Below are positions 34,057 to 45,606 of a DNA stretch of 64,000 bases, piece by piece; positions within the stretch are counted from its first letter, which is position 1; the number at the start of each line of letters is the position of its first letter. The notes under the pieces are model-generated. The model searched no databases. It was not told where the DNA came from and saw only the letters and a program-made list of their open reading frames with translations. The stretch is from contig NC_081844.1 in assembly GCF_963259705.1 (NCBI RefSeq), positions 39,745,341 to 39,809,340 of the forward strand, in the 5' to 3' direction. A program made the translations under genes and the position numbers. This DNA comes from Myotis daubentonii (Eukaryota; Chordata; Mammalia; Chiroptera; Vespertilionidae).

Positions 34057-34336
34057 CCGAAACCGGTTTGGCTCAGTGGATAGAGCGTCAGCCTGCGGAC
34101 TGAAGGGTCCCAGGTTCGATTCCGGTCAAGGGCATGTACCTGGGTTGAGGGCATATCCCCGGTGGGAGATGTGCAGGAGGCAGCTGATCAATGTTTCTCT
34201 CTCATTGATGTTTCTAACTCTCTATCTCTCTCCCTTTCTCTCTGTAAAAAATCAATAAAATATATTTAAAAAAAAAAAAAAAGACATTCCCTCTCATCAT
34301 CACTTTAAAAAAAATAAATAAATAAAAAAATAAATA
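34057..34336 (+). repeat. Young VES-type SINE with 3' transduced tail
   Basis: The best-preserved copy: head CCGGTTTGGCTCAGTGGATA, box B GGTTCGATTCC, CT-rich body, AATCAATAAAATATATTT tail and A14. Then come 24 non-SINE bases (about 34283-34306, starting GACATTCCC) and a second A-rich tail. The duplication AATAAAAAGGAGGTTG (34041-34056 and 34337-34352, exact) encloses both tails, so the extra bases were part of the inserted RNA copy. Confidence 0.92.
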
Positions 34337-34352
34337 AATAAAAAGGAGGTTG

Positions 34353-35270
34353 TGGTAGAAACGCTTTGAAGGAAAAAATGATGAAGAGGGCCAAGGGGAG
34401 GAGAGGTAGCCCCAGAAATGACAATCTGGGAGGCCTATCTCCATTTCCCCGAAAGTCTTTACTGGACTCCAAAACTGCTATTAGAGGCTAATGTTTTCAC
34501 AGCAACTTGGCCGCATGTGTTTAAGCCAGTCCAGGAGAATAGATCCTGCTCTCCTGGGGAGAGGAAATGTGTTTCCAAAAGGGAAGCAGCTCTCATCAAA
34601 AGCACTAGTGACTCTGGTGACAACAGGGACACATGCTTTGGGGAGAGCCTGGAAACTGTCAGGCGGTGGAGTTGGAATGGGGGGCAACTAGAACTCTGGG
34701 TTCCCAAGGTGATGGCATCCAGCGGGAAACGTCCCTGGGCCAGAGAGGTTCTGGCCCTGCTAGGGGACTAGCTACAATTCCCAGGGAATGGCAGAGGGAG
34801 GGAGATTGGTAGATCAGGGATAGAGAAAATGGGGGAGAAAAGAACTGGACAGGAGAGAAATTGAGAGGTCACCAACCCGGCTTCTGGATTCCTATAGGAA
34901 AACGGAGTCCACCCGCAGGCAGCCAGTGGGTCCACTGTGGGAGCTGAGTGTGCCTCTTGGAGTTTGATGGGGAACCACCAAAGTGGCTCTAGATTTTTGC
35001 ATAAATGCAAGCTTAAATATTTTTTATTTTTTTTGGCGTAGGTCTCAGTGGGGTCTGAGGCCAAAGGCACCTTGGCCAATACAAAGGGGACTCAGGAGCC
35101 ATCAGCTGCCTTTCCTTGCTCCTCAGAAACTGAACCGGACAAAATTACAAATCAGCCGCGGAAACTAAACAACAGCCCCCACAAGCCATCCTTCCATGGC
35201 TGGGGAGCAGTGCTCTGGCCTCAGCGCTCAGGTTCGAAATGCGAATAAACGGAGCCAGACCTTGGATTAC
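34353..35270. other. Unique intergenic sequence
   Basis: No repeat or supported gene. Overlapping open frames of 60-117 codons near 34460-34770 lack protein features. Confidence 0.4.
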
Positions 35271-35500
35271 ACCCCCGGGACAGCATTTTAATGTAAATGT
35301 AAAATATGCTTGTAATAATCACTTGTGGGCCCTGAAGCGCCACTCGAATCTCTGTTTAATTATGGGGGCAGGAGAGGAGCATTACCAGCTAATTAAATCC
35401 AATCCTATTTGTAATTCTCCCTCTGCTGCTGCCGACTTTAAAATGCGAAATTGCTTTTTAAACGTGCCCACATATGAATTTTTAAAACACATGTGAAAAC
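35271..35500. other. Conserved-looking element with paired TAATTA sites
   Basis: AT-rich and repeat-free with two TAATTA homeodomain sites (35357-35362 and 35390-35395, 33 bp apart), TTTAATGTAAATG upstream and TTTTAAAACACATG downstream. It lies immediately before a CpG-rich block. An enhancer role is inferred from composition only. Confidence 0.35.
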
Positions 35501-35559
35501 TAAAGGAGAAACAAGGGAGCCAGGGGGCGGGGAAGAGAGAAGGAAGGAAGGAGAGAGAC

Positions 35560-36140
35560 GTGGGCTGCTGGGCCCGACTCCAAGGAGGTCGGGATGAACC
35601 TCGGGGCTGGGCCTCGGGCTCCATCCACTCGGGCCCCGCGCGCCGAGTTGGGCCTCGGATAAAGAAGCCACTTTGCTCTCTTTTCATGGGTTTCGACTTC
35701 CCCTTTCCTCCCAGCGGAATCTCAGCTCCCGGACGTCGCCCTAAGAAGCGTCCTTGGGCGCGGAAAGGCCCTGCGCCCCGCGCGCTCCGCGTCCCTCGGG
35801 GCGAGGCGGGGGATCCGGTGGACCCGCGGGCGGGCGCCGGGAGGAAGTGAGCTCATTGGGGAAGGCGGTGAGGCCCGGCCGCGCGCAGAGCCCGGGAGGG
35901 CGGCCTGCGCCCCCAGAGTGAGCCAGGGCCCCGGGAAGCTGGCGCAGTGCGGGGCTGCGAGCGCGCCCTGCAGCTCCAGCCGCGCTCCGGTCCTTCGCGC
36001 TTCCAGGGAGGAGGAGCGCGGGGCAGGATTCTCCAGGCTCAGGCCTCGAGGCCAGAAGATGGAGACTCGCGAGGGCTTTATTCAGGCGAACGCGGCCCCC
36101 AGATCCCTGTCCTCTCCCACCCTTCCGCTCTGGCGGCCTT
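35560..36140. promoter_or_regulatory. CpG island
   Basis: About 580 bp with dense CpG (for example GCCCCGCGCGCTCCGCGTCC near 35775), about 17 kb downstream of HAND2. It is a possible start of an unannotated noncoding transcript or a polycomb target. Confidence 0.45.
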
Positions 36141-36167
36141 TGCTTCTGCGGTCGTGCGTGCAATCTC

Positions 36168-36202
36168 CCCCCCCCACACACACACACACTCCCCCCCCCC
36201 CG

Positions 36203-36248
<46 letters not shown>

Positions 36249-36260
36249 CGCACACACAGG
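36168..36260. repeat. Poly(C) and (CA)n compound repeat
   Basis: C runs, (CA)n, a CGCG patch and a longer (CA)n follow one another. The long open frames across it are repeat artefacts. Confidence 0.95.
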
Positions 36261-37432
36261 CACACCTCCTCCACTCCCCACCCCTTTCTCCTTCGTCTGC
36301 GCCCACCGCAAAAGCGGGTCCAGGAGCTTTGATTTATGGCTAGAAGATTGAGTTATTTGCCTGAGAAAACCAGGGTGACTGCGGCCACCCATTCTTGCAT
36401 ACTCCTTAGCACTTGTGGATTCGAACACGTAATATAAAGCCGCTATCTGCAACCAAGACCCATCAACCGGCTGCTCCACCCAAGCCCGATGTAAGGGAAT
36501 GTCCTGAAGAGGGAGGCCTCCCTCCTGCTTCGCACAGGGCCCTGGAATGTGAGAGCGTGGGCGCAAGCCTCTCGAAACTGACTACGCGCCGCTCAGATGC
36601 AGTGGCACCTATCCCAAAGCCAGGCATTCGCACCTCGGCCTCCTGGGTCGCGAGTGCTATTCCAGCCAGACCGGCCCTGCGTGCGAAGTCAGCACTTGGC
36701 GGCCACAAAGCTCATTCGCATCTGGAAGAGCTGGAGACCAGCCAGAACTGGGCTCCGGGCTGAGTGGGGTGGGGGTTAAAGGGTAGTTCTACGACTTACT
36801 TACGGGGGGGGGGGGGCGGGGGGGGGCCTTCCCTGGCCCCAGGCCTTTTCTAATGTCTTTCTATGGGGCCCTGCCCCTGGGCCAACCTAGCGCGGGGGCG
36901 CTGCCTGTGGTCTGGCTCCCCCTGTTGTTGGCCTGTGGTTTGGCAATTAGGGATTGCTGAGAACCTGGAGGCGGAAAAGGCTGAATCCCTATGTGTGTGT
37001 GTGGGGGGGGGGGGGATTATTGTTAGACCAAGAGGAGGTGTCCTTGCCTCACAGCTCAATGTGGAAATGCTTGTCGGGTCTGTGTGCTCTCGATCTAGCA
37101 TTGATTGCAGATATTTTCATCAACTGGGACCTTGTCACCTCACCCCCACTTCCATCTCCTGCAGAAAGCCCAGTGGGTTGATAGATTGTTTCATAAAATC
37201 AGTGAAATCTTGTTTTCAATCTAAATTGTAATATGCTCGTCATCTATTTTTGAACGCTAAGTCTCTCTGTACATTTGGGGTTGGGGAGGTGAGGAATGAG
37301 CTTCTACGAAGCCACCTGGTGTCAACCTGGGCACTCAGGAGGGGAAACCCAGCGGGACCTTACTGAGGTCCTGTGCTGCCAGTTTGACTCCCCCTCCCCC
37401 TCCTGTCATCTCTGTGCGCATCCCCCCTCACC
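36261..37432. other. Unique intergenic sequence with G runs
   Basis: Holds G runs at 36804-36816 (13) and 36818-36826 (9), and a GT/G tract ending in 13 G at 37003-37015. No gene is supported. Confidence 0.4.
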
Positions 37433-37440
37433 CTCTAGTC

Positions 37441-37646
37441 CAGGGGTCCTCAAACTACGGCCCCCGCGGGCCACATGCAAATACAAATATTGTATTTGTT
37501 CCCGTTTTGTTTTTTTACTTCAAAATAAGATATGTGCAGTGTGCATAGGAATTTGTTCATAGTTTTTTTTAAACTATAGTCCGGCCCTCCAACGGTCTGA
37601 GGGACAGTGAACTGGCCGCCTCTTTAAAAAGTTTGAGGACCCCCTG
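37441..37646. mobile_element. Short non-autonomous hAT transposon (OposCharlie-like)
   Basis: The termini CAGGGGTCCTCAAACT and AGTTTGAGGACCCCCTG are inverted repeats, and the exact 8-bp duplication CTCTAGTC lies at 37433-37440 and 37647-37654. The interior holds GGGCCACATGCAAATACAAA. It belongs to a different hAT family from the SPIN-like copies and encodes no transposase. Confidence 0.87.
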
Positions 37647-37654
37647 CTCTAGTC

Positions 37655-38854
37655 ACTAAAGCCCCCCCCCTCAAGTTCTCTGGTTCAAGGTCACTAGCAC
37701 CCTCCTGGCCCCACGCAGGGGGGCAGCAGGGACTCTGGGCCTTCCAGACTAAGCAGGGGAGAGGCCGCTTGGAAACTCTCCATTTTCCCACAGTATTTCA
37801 CATTCATATTACTTTTCACACCCTGTTAGGCAGTAATAGCACTGAACCTGCTAAATACTTCCATGCGCCAAGCTCCCCTTTTGCCACGGATCCAGATCGG
37901 CTGCCTTCTCCGGGTGACAGGGACCAGGACTGCTTCTCCTCGTGCAGGGTTGTTAGCTTATTTCTCTTCTCTCCTGGGACCCATCTGCAGACCCCAGTAA
38001 GGTGGTGCTGGTCGTGGCTGCGGGGTGGGGGTGCTCAGGTGTGGAGGAAGTCTTAGCCCTGGCCCTTCAAAAGGGTGGAGGGGCAGTTGTGGGGGGGAAA
38101 TGACCTGGGGACTGTCTGACTCTTAGCAATTGTGAGGCTAGATTGGCAATTTTTAAAAGAACAAGGCCTTGCTCCAAGCCTTGAGCAAGGAGTCAGGCCT
38201 GGCCTGTATAAGAAGCACCACCTCTGGCCTTCCCTTCAGGAGCACCAGACCCAACAGGTAGCATTTGGGCACTAAGGGGTTCTGAGGCAGCAGAGCACAA
38301 TACCCCCCCCCCCCCCCCACACACACACACTTCCTCTAGCCCACAGGTGGCAGCTCTGAAAACCTGGATAAGGGGAGGGCGGGGGCAGGGAAGAGTTAGA
38401 GCCATGCAACAGGAAAGGCATGATGACCTCTTCAGAGCAGAGAAAAAAAATGCTAAGGCTGGCCCAGGGAAGCCAGCACTCTGAACCAAGAGTCCCCTTG
38501 TTCTTTGGCTGTCACTTGCTCCCCAACCTGTGGCAGGCAGGACCTAAAGCAGGATGGATTCTCAGAGTCCAGTGACAGTGGACTGGGCCAGGATTGGTGC
38601 ACTAGATACCAGGGTCCTTGCCCTAGCCTAGGCCTGTGCCCAGGCTCCTCCAGGGCACCGCAGGCACAGAAAGCCCTGAGCCACCGTAGCAGGACTCAGG
38701 CGGGTGGTCCTGGGAGACTTCAATCTGAGAAGTCAGGGGAAGTTAGGGGTGGTCCTTTGCAGCCCCCCCCCCCAGGACCCCACCTCAGTTCTTCATCAAG
38801 AAAAGAGGAATAATAAAATCTGCCTGCCCCCTACCTCCAGGACATGGAGGAAGG
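37655..38854. other. Unique intergenic sequence
   Basis: Includes a 16-C run (38303-38318) followed by (AC)n. No supported gene. Confidence 0.4.
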
Positions 38855-39010
38855 AACTAACTTTTAATGAGAGTCTATTAAGTGTCAAGCATTTTACAGG
38901 CTGCATATTGTTTAATCTTCACAAACTATAAAGAGGGTATTTCTAAACCCTGTGTGCTGCAAGGAAACTGAGGTGCAGAGAGGAGGAACCTGGCCAGGGC
39001 GTACAAACCC
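38855..39010 (+). repeat. MIR SINE
   Basis: TATTAAGTGTCAAGCATTTT, TTTAATCTTCACAAACTATA and GGAAACTGAGGTGCAGAGAG follow the MIR order. Moderately diverged. Confidence 0.75.
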
Positions 39011-40110
39011 CAGGCCTCCTCACTACCATTCTGTGCTTCTAGCAACCATCCTGGCAGTTGGTGGCACGTGGAAGGGTCCTTCAGCCTGGGACAGATCTCC
39101 TGAACTTGAAGAAGGACCTGAGCTGCCTTCCATGAGCCTCTGACATCTACTCCTAGAAGGTGATCTGGGCGTGGGAATTCAGATTCTAAGAATTTGTAGC
39201 TCTGCGTACCATATTAAGCTGTAAAACCTTTATACTGATTCCTCAAAAATATCCATGAGAGAGCCAAAGTTACCAGGACTCTCTTAACCAAAGGAGCTCA
39301 GAGTATACCACACATGTGTCCCTCTGTGTCACTTTTCTTGCCCCAGCACAGCAGGGTTGAGAAGACTTAAACTCAGATTCAATGGACTTGAATTTCTGTT
39401 CATACCACTAACATATAAACTGAGCCCAAGGCTTCTCCCTTAAGCCTGGGGCTTAGAAACCTGAAGGCCAAGAACAGGATTAACTTGGTTCCTGATTTCC
39501 AAGAGCCACCTCAGCCATTTCTCTCCTTGTCAGGCCAGAGTTTGTCCCATGAACAAAAGGGCCAAACTGGGGAGGATGTACTTGGAGCTCTGGAAATCCC
39601 TGTGTCCACTCTTGGAATGAAACCCCTGGAACTCCACCTCCCAAACATTTTCACGTTCACATCCACCTCCCTGCTTCTTGGTGTCATGGGCTTTCCTTCT
39701 ATCTACAGAGAGGCTGTGTGGTGGCTGCTTGCTTCCATGCTCGAGAAAATGCTTTAGATTTGGAATTTGAGGCATTTGCAGAAGTTAAGAAAGATGAGAT
39801 AGAGCAGGCAAAGCCAGAAATCAAGTAAGGAGAGTGTGCAGCCTGAAGGGGGAGACCATTGTGGTTTGGGAGGTGGAGTTCCTTGGGGAACCTTTTGTTT
39901 TTCTTCTATTTCCTCTCCTATAAAAGCACCCTCCCAGCCAGAACCCATCTACTGTCTATCTACTCTCCCCTTCCCCTTCTTCTTCCTTCTGATGCTGAGC
40001 CTGAGCAAGAAGAAGAATTAGGGAGAGGGACCCCACAGCTTTCTCTTTGGGGGCCCATCAGCTGCCCAGGGCACCCACTCCAGGTGGCATTAAGGGCAAA
40101 TTGTGTTAAT
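39011..40110. other. Unique intergenic sequence
   Basis: No repeat or supported gene. Confidence 0.4.
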
Positions 40111-40328
40111 GCCCTAGCCAGTTTTGCTCAGTAGATAGAGCATCGACCTACGAACTAAAGAGTCCCAGGTTCAATTCCAGTCAAGGGCACATGCCCAGGT
40201 TGCAGGCTCAATCCCCAGTGGGGAGCGTTCAGGAAGCAGCCAATCAGTGATTCTCTCTCATCAGTGATGGTTCTATCTCTCTCTCCCTCTTCTTTCCTCT
40301 CTGAAATTAATAAAAATATATTTAAAAG
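40111..40328 (+). repeat. VES-type SINE
   Basis: The head GCCCTAGCCAGTTTTGCTCA, box B GGTTCAATTCC, the AATCAGTGATTCTCTCTC region and an AATAAAAATATATTT tail are present. An older subfamily copy; the target duplication is not evident. Confidence 0.88.
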
Positions 40329-40394
40329 AGTCCCTGAAGCCACAGTCATCCCTGTTGAGCACTCTCGTTCCCTTTGGTCATGGAGGGGGTTTCT

Positions 40395-40412
40395 GGGGGG
40401 GGGGGGGGGGGG
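40395..40412. repeat. Poly(G) run, 18 bases
   Basis: The longest G homopolymer in the window. Confidence 0.95.
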
Positions 40413-40439
40413 TATCAGGTGCATTTCCTGAAGTTCAGA

Positions 40440-40700
40440 GTAATTGAAGTCCTCTGGACCTTAATTGCCCCCGGAGCACTATTCCAAACCTGGAGGTAGC
40501 TAAATGAGTCATTTAATAAGATTTTTAACCTTACCAGGGTATAGTAATTCATTTTACAGTCATTGCAGTGGAAGAGGAAGGGGCTCTGGCAATTTCTTAA
40601 AAGCCAACCAGTAAGTCCGCAAAAATATTGTTTTAGTTATTTATTATTTCACTCAGTAGTGACAATGCTGACAGACAAATAGGAACCAAGTTACAAAATC
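40440..40700. other. Conserved-looking AT-rich stretch
   Basis: Repeat-free, with AGTAATTGAAG, CCTTAATTGCC, ATGAGTCATTTAATAAG (an AP-1-like TGAGTCAT) and AGTAATTCATTTTAC. It is a candidate noncoding regulatory element. Confidence 0.3.
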
Positions 40701-42840
40701 AGCATTTTATTCCTGTATTTCTCCTCTGTCATGCTGTGCTGTCATGTTTGTTTGTTTGCTGCTACTATGGCTGGTGGCATCACCAAGTGGAAGAGGCTGA
40801 CTAGAGAAACCCCAGAGGCCATGGCAATGGGATTAGGTTACCAATTTGAATTGTACCTGGTCTTACTCTGGCCAGGATGGTGGGGACTTGGGAGTGACAT
40901 GTCCTCTTTTTTCAGGGACTCAGGTGGTCTGAAAACTCTAAAAATCAAGAAATTAAAAACAACAAGAAACTGTAGGAAGAGAGGGAAAGAAAAAGGGGAA
41001 TGAATGTGCACAAAATTTGAAGGGCATTTGGATTTCTGCCTGGAATTTCAAGAACTAAAGCTAAAAGCATGTTTGTCTCCACTTCACTGGGTTTCTCTGT
41101 GTGGTTGCTACAGCCCAGTTCCCCCCTTTAGTTTCCTGGGCTCTTTGCTTGGGATGGGCACATTCCCAAGCACGTCAGTGGATCTGGTCCCCTGAGGACT
41201 CTTCCCACTGGTGATGGGTAGGGAAAGCAGGGGACAGCGGCAGGTAGCAGGGATGGGAAAGCCTTGGGAGTTTTGGGCAAGTCCTGTAGAGGTCCTTCCC
41301 CACCCGGCTACAAATAAGAGTGCCTTGCCCCAAACCCCAGGGGAGTCCCTGGGCTCCTCGCCATCCCAGGCCGCTTGGGCCAGAGTGAGCTTATTACGGT
41401 TAGTAATGATTTCTTAAGCCAAGACCAAAAGAAATGGATCCAAATGAGAAAACCATTGTAGTTTGGGCTCCGTGATGGCTGCGACCAGGGAATTGCACAG
41501 GCTAACAATACCCCCAGTTGCTTCTCTGGCATTCCCTCGGGCGGGGCAAAGAGGCGCTGGCAGGTGGACGCTGAGCTGACAGTTGTGTGGGGCTGGAAGG
41601 CAGTTACCTGAAACAATGAGGCTACACCGTGCTTAGGGTGGAAATAAAACAGAACACACTCCTGGGGTACTTAAGAAGACTTACGACCCCCTCTTTCACT
41701 TCCTCTCCCCTGCAGCAGGTTTAAGGTAAGTGTCTCCTCTGCTAAGGATGACACCCCCTTCAAAAGCGGTCAGGATCTGGGGCAGATCAGCGACTCGTGT
41801 AGAATTAGGTACCTCGCGAAGATCCCGCTTGAGCTGCTTGTCAGAGACTGAGTGGCAAGTGCTGACTGAGCTTCGGAGCCAAACCCAGGTCCTGGCTTCT
41901 GGTCATACTGGCTTTGTGATGAGAGCCATCATCTCAGTTTCATTGAGTTTGCGATTGCAAAACAAGAACGTTTGCCCAAGGAAGGGTTTGAAAGTGCCTC
42001 TCCTAGCGCTGGTGATCCTCACTTCTGTGCATTTACTCCTCTTCGGGAAAATCACAGCATTTTCTTCCTAGAAATGCGGGAAATGTGATGGGCCCGCCAT
42101 CTCCCTTTCCCACGGTGAGTTGTGGCCTCCTAGGCCGAGAGACCCCCACCTTCCCAGGACCCCCAGGCTCTGGGAACTCCAAGTCCTTCCCCCTGGGTCT
42201 CACTGGCGTATCCTCCAACTTGCCTGCGTTTACATTCTCCAACCCTGGCGATCAATGTCTGATCCTGGGTTTTTGCGTTTGCTCTTGAGCGGGTTCTATT
42301 ACCCTCCTGCTGACCGTCATTCATTCAACCGCCCTTGAGGGTGGTCCCTCCAAGCCAACGGAAACCAATGCAAACCTCCCCATGGAGCACAGCCTGGTGC
42401 GAATCCGCATGTGCCTGTCTAGGGCGCCTGAGAGTGCAACCACGCAAGGGCCAGCTGGCCACAGGGACCGAGAGGCAACACCTGCATGGTTTCGGGATCC
42501 CTGGCCAGGATAAAGCCTGAGATTTAAGCAGCATTAGAGAGACTTGTAGGCCTTCTCCACCTCCCCTCCCCCAGTTGGAAAAGGGTTCAAGGTTATCAGG
42601 GCCCCTCTTCAATGCGCACCCTGCTTCCCAGGGAACCCCACCCTAGGAGCCAGGCTCCTTTAATTTTTTTCACTAAGAAAAGTAAACATCTTGCATATAT
42701 TTCCATAGTGGTCAGGCCCTAATTATGGAAAATTGCATTCCAGAAACGCGAGGTCAGACAGAGCCAGGAGGCTGTGGAAGATGCTTGGTGATTTACATGG
42801 ATAGGGGGGAAAAAGAGTTTAGTTTGAACCCTTTGTGGAG
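40701..42840. other. Unique intergenic sequence
   Basis: No repeat or supported gene over about 2.1 kb. Open frames of up to 113 codons have no protein features. Confidence 0.4.
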
Positions 42841-42926
42841 GGTCTGGAACTGACAGGTTCTTGGCTTGGAAAGGGGGGATCCTGGACTCCCCATTCTGAA
42901 AATGGGGCCTCTCTATCACCTTGCAG

Positions 42927-42976
42927 GCAAGAGCTGGGGAGACAAGTCAGGGAGATCAGGACTGGCCCAGCCCCAG
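42927..42976 (+). other. Candidate unannotated exon (50 nt)
   Basis: A good acceptor (CTATCACCTTGCAG) precedes 42927 and a strong donor (CCCCAG|GTGAGC) follows 42976. The surrounding 741 bases (42835-43575) are free of stops in one frame, but that frame has no upstream ATG and no recognised domain. A noncoding exon or chance are both possible. Confidence 0.2.
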
Positions 42977-43576
42977 GTGAGCAGTCCCCTGCTGCAGGGC
43001 TCCTTCCCGGGCCCATATTTGGCCAGCACCACCATTCACCTGGAACCCAGTACAATCTCTTCAGCTTGCAGACTTGTAGAGAGAGGAAGGTCGCCAGGCA
43101 ACGGAATTATGGAAACATCCCCTCAGTCACGTGGACTTTATTGCAGACCAGGAAGTTCTCCTACAGCTGCCAAAACTCTTCTGACTCCAGGGCTCCAAAT
43201 GTTGACTATTACTCACACCTCACCGACCGTATGGAGTCTGCTGCCTTGGGGTTGATAGATTTCCTATTCCCTTTCAGCTTCCATCTAACCGCACCTGTCT
43301 GGTTGCGTTTGGAGATGATTTCCTTGTTTCCATTTGCGAGACCATGTGGCTCCCATACTTACCTGGGCTGGCTGTTTCCCCACCCACCCGCAGGGGCGTT
43401 CCAAACCTCCCGAGGGGAAAGCCAGGTTGAGCAAGGGTCAGAAAAAGGAAGCCGAGCCCCAAAGTCCAGGCATACAATGGTTGTTCTTCTCCAGGTGCCT
43501 TTGATTCCTTCAAGAAAAAAACACCCTGTCGCACAAGAAGTAATTTTAATGGGTGTCGTCGCTTTCTTCCACTAAC

Positions 43577-43805
43577 GTACTAATTCCCGGTCCTGAGCCA
43601 GTGACCCTGTGTTCCCTAAAGGGCCTGCTGAAGTTCTGAGCACATAACGCAGGAGGCGCCCAGACAATAGGTCCTGGGTGACAGGGCAGGTACTCCGAAG
43701 GAAAGGGGGCAATTATTGGAGAGCGGTTGTAAGTCCAGGCACACAGGCATGTATCGTGTGCCTAGTCAGTTAATTTCAGGCTCCTATACGAGATTACTTC
43801 AGGGA
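43577..43805. other. Unique intergenic sequence
   Basis: Nothing recognised. Confidence 0.4.
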
Positions 43806-43821
43806 AATCTGCCCCCACTTT

Positions 43822-44044
43822 ATTTAAAAAAAAAATTTTTGTTGACTTCAGAGAGGACGGGAGAGGGAGAGAGATAGAAACCTCAGTGATGAGAGAGAAT
43901 CATTGATTAGCTGCCTCCTACCCGCCCCCTATTGGGGATCAAGCCTGCAATCGGGGCACGTGTCCTGACCAGGAATGGAATCAAAGAACCGTGATCTCCC
44001 GGTTCATAGGTTGATGCTCAACCACCGAGCCACGCCGGCTGGGC
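43822..44044 (-). repeat. VES-type SINE
   Basis: Reverse-oriented older copy. Diverged 16-bp flanks AATCTGCCCCCACTTT (43806-43821) and AATCTACTTCCACTTT (from 44045) mark the target duplication. Confidence 0.9.
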
Positions 44045-44189
44045 AATCTACTTCCACTTTCAACCCAGTGCCGATTCCTGGAATTGCACTTGGGGGTCCA
44101 GGGAGCCCACTCTAGATGGCCCATTTAACACAGCCAAGGCGACACTGTGACCTCTGTCCCACCCCGCTCCTTTCCTGAGCCTCCAGGGT

Positions 44190-45300
44190 CCAGGTGAGAG
44201 GAATCCTCTGGACTGAGTCCAGTCTCACCTCGGATGACCAAGCACAGAGGCTCTGCAGGAGGCGGGAGGGCAGAAAGGCCGTGCCCCGTGCGCCCAGTGG
44301 ATTTACTCTGGATGCCCGTGACCGCTGGCGGGGCTGGAGGCGGCGGCGGCGGCGGCGCTCTGGTCCGCAGCTTCGCGGACCCCGGGGCATCCCGAGCTCC
44401 TGCAGGATCCCCCTTCTCTGGGCCGGCAGAGAGCAGGCGCTGACGTGCCCTCTGGGGGTCCTGGTGCCGCCCGCCCCGACACTATTATCCGCGCCGTCAC
44501 CATTGTTCCCTTTTGGCACGGACCTTGCGCTTAGCGAGGTGTCCTTATCCATGCGCGCACCCCGGAAACTCTCGCTGAGGCCCGGAAGCAGCGGGAGCCT
44601 GGACGCAGCTCCTCCGGGGGTGCGCCCCTCCCGCCCGCTTTTGAGGGGCCCCATTCTGCGAAGCTTCGCGTGCGCGGCACCCTCCTGCCGGCCTTGGGGA
44701 ATCGCCCGCCTCCGGGTTCTTCCTGGGCCCAGGCCAGGGTCTCTCTGTCCCCGGCCAAGGACCCCGAGTTAAGGGCGCCGTCGAGTCGGCCCTGGGTCGA
44801 GGGAGGCAAAGAGAAGGTGAAATGTACAGGCGCAGGAGTGACTATTTCATCAGCTCCCCGAGGATCAGAGTGTAAATTTACTAGGGATCCTCAGTGGCGA
44901 TTCATAATTCCGCACATAATAAAAACACCACCCAACCCCCGTTTGCGTCCGTCTTTGCCGGGCTTCTTGCCCGCGAGCCGGGGTGGGCGCGAACCCGGGG
45001 AGTGACGGGGGGCGGGGGGAGCGCGCGCCCCCCGCAGCTCGCCAGGGAGCCGGGCTCGCGGGCGCCGGGCGCGGCCCGTGACCCGCCGCCGTCGTAAGAA
45101 TGCTTCAGATCCAACCTGGGCTCGTTTCCGTGACACAGGAAACATCTGGGGACTTTTTCGCCGAGCGTTTGGGAAAGTACTTACTTCCGAACTTGGCGCG
45201 AAAGGCGTTCTCGGATCCAGACAAACCCGGGCCCGGAAAGGGGGATGGGCCGGGAGGGGCTGGCAGCCCTGCCCGCGGCCAGGGTGCCCACCGGGGAGCT
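44190..45300. promoter_or_regulatory. CpG island about 26 kb downstream of HAND2
   Basis: About 1.1 kb with very dense CpG, including a CGG repeat (44337-44356) and a GCGCGCG-rich centre (45000-45090). Open frames on both strands are GC artefacts. It could be the promoter of a noncoding transcript or a distal regulatory island. Confidence 0.5.
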
Positions 45301-45514
45301 AACCGGTGGCAAGCGCTTGGGTGCAGGACGAATTAAGCACTTAGAGCCAGGTCCGCGCCTTCGGGCCTCATTGTTTTAGTGTCTGTAGTACTTAGGCGCA
45401 GTTGGAGAAAGAAGAATGTCTTCAGTTTCAGAAAAAACATCAAAGACCAGGGGCTGCTCAATATGGAGCACATATGGTAGTCTCCGAAGGCTTTGCCTGC
45501 CAAAACATGTTTCT

Positions 45515-45517
<3 letters not shown>

Positions 45518-45563
<46 letters not shown>

Positions 45564-45606
45564 CCATCCCTGCCAGCCCCCGCCCCCCCCTCCCCCCCCC
45601 CCCCCC
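45518..45606. repeat. (CT)n and poly(C) compound repeat
   Basis: (CT)n at 45518-45560, then C-rich sequence ending in 15 C (45592-45606). Confidence 0.96.

Noticed and set aside
34057..34130. tRNA gene with intact box A and box B
   Set aside because: This is the tRNA-like head of a VES SINE, as in all other copies here. It continues into the SINE body and tail and does not fold as a complete tRNA.
35741..36566. Open frames with Cys-Val or Thr-His runs
   Set aside because: They are translations of (CA)n and C/G homopolymers.
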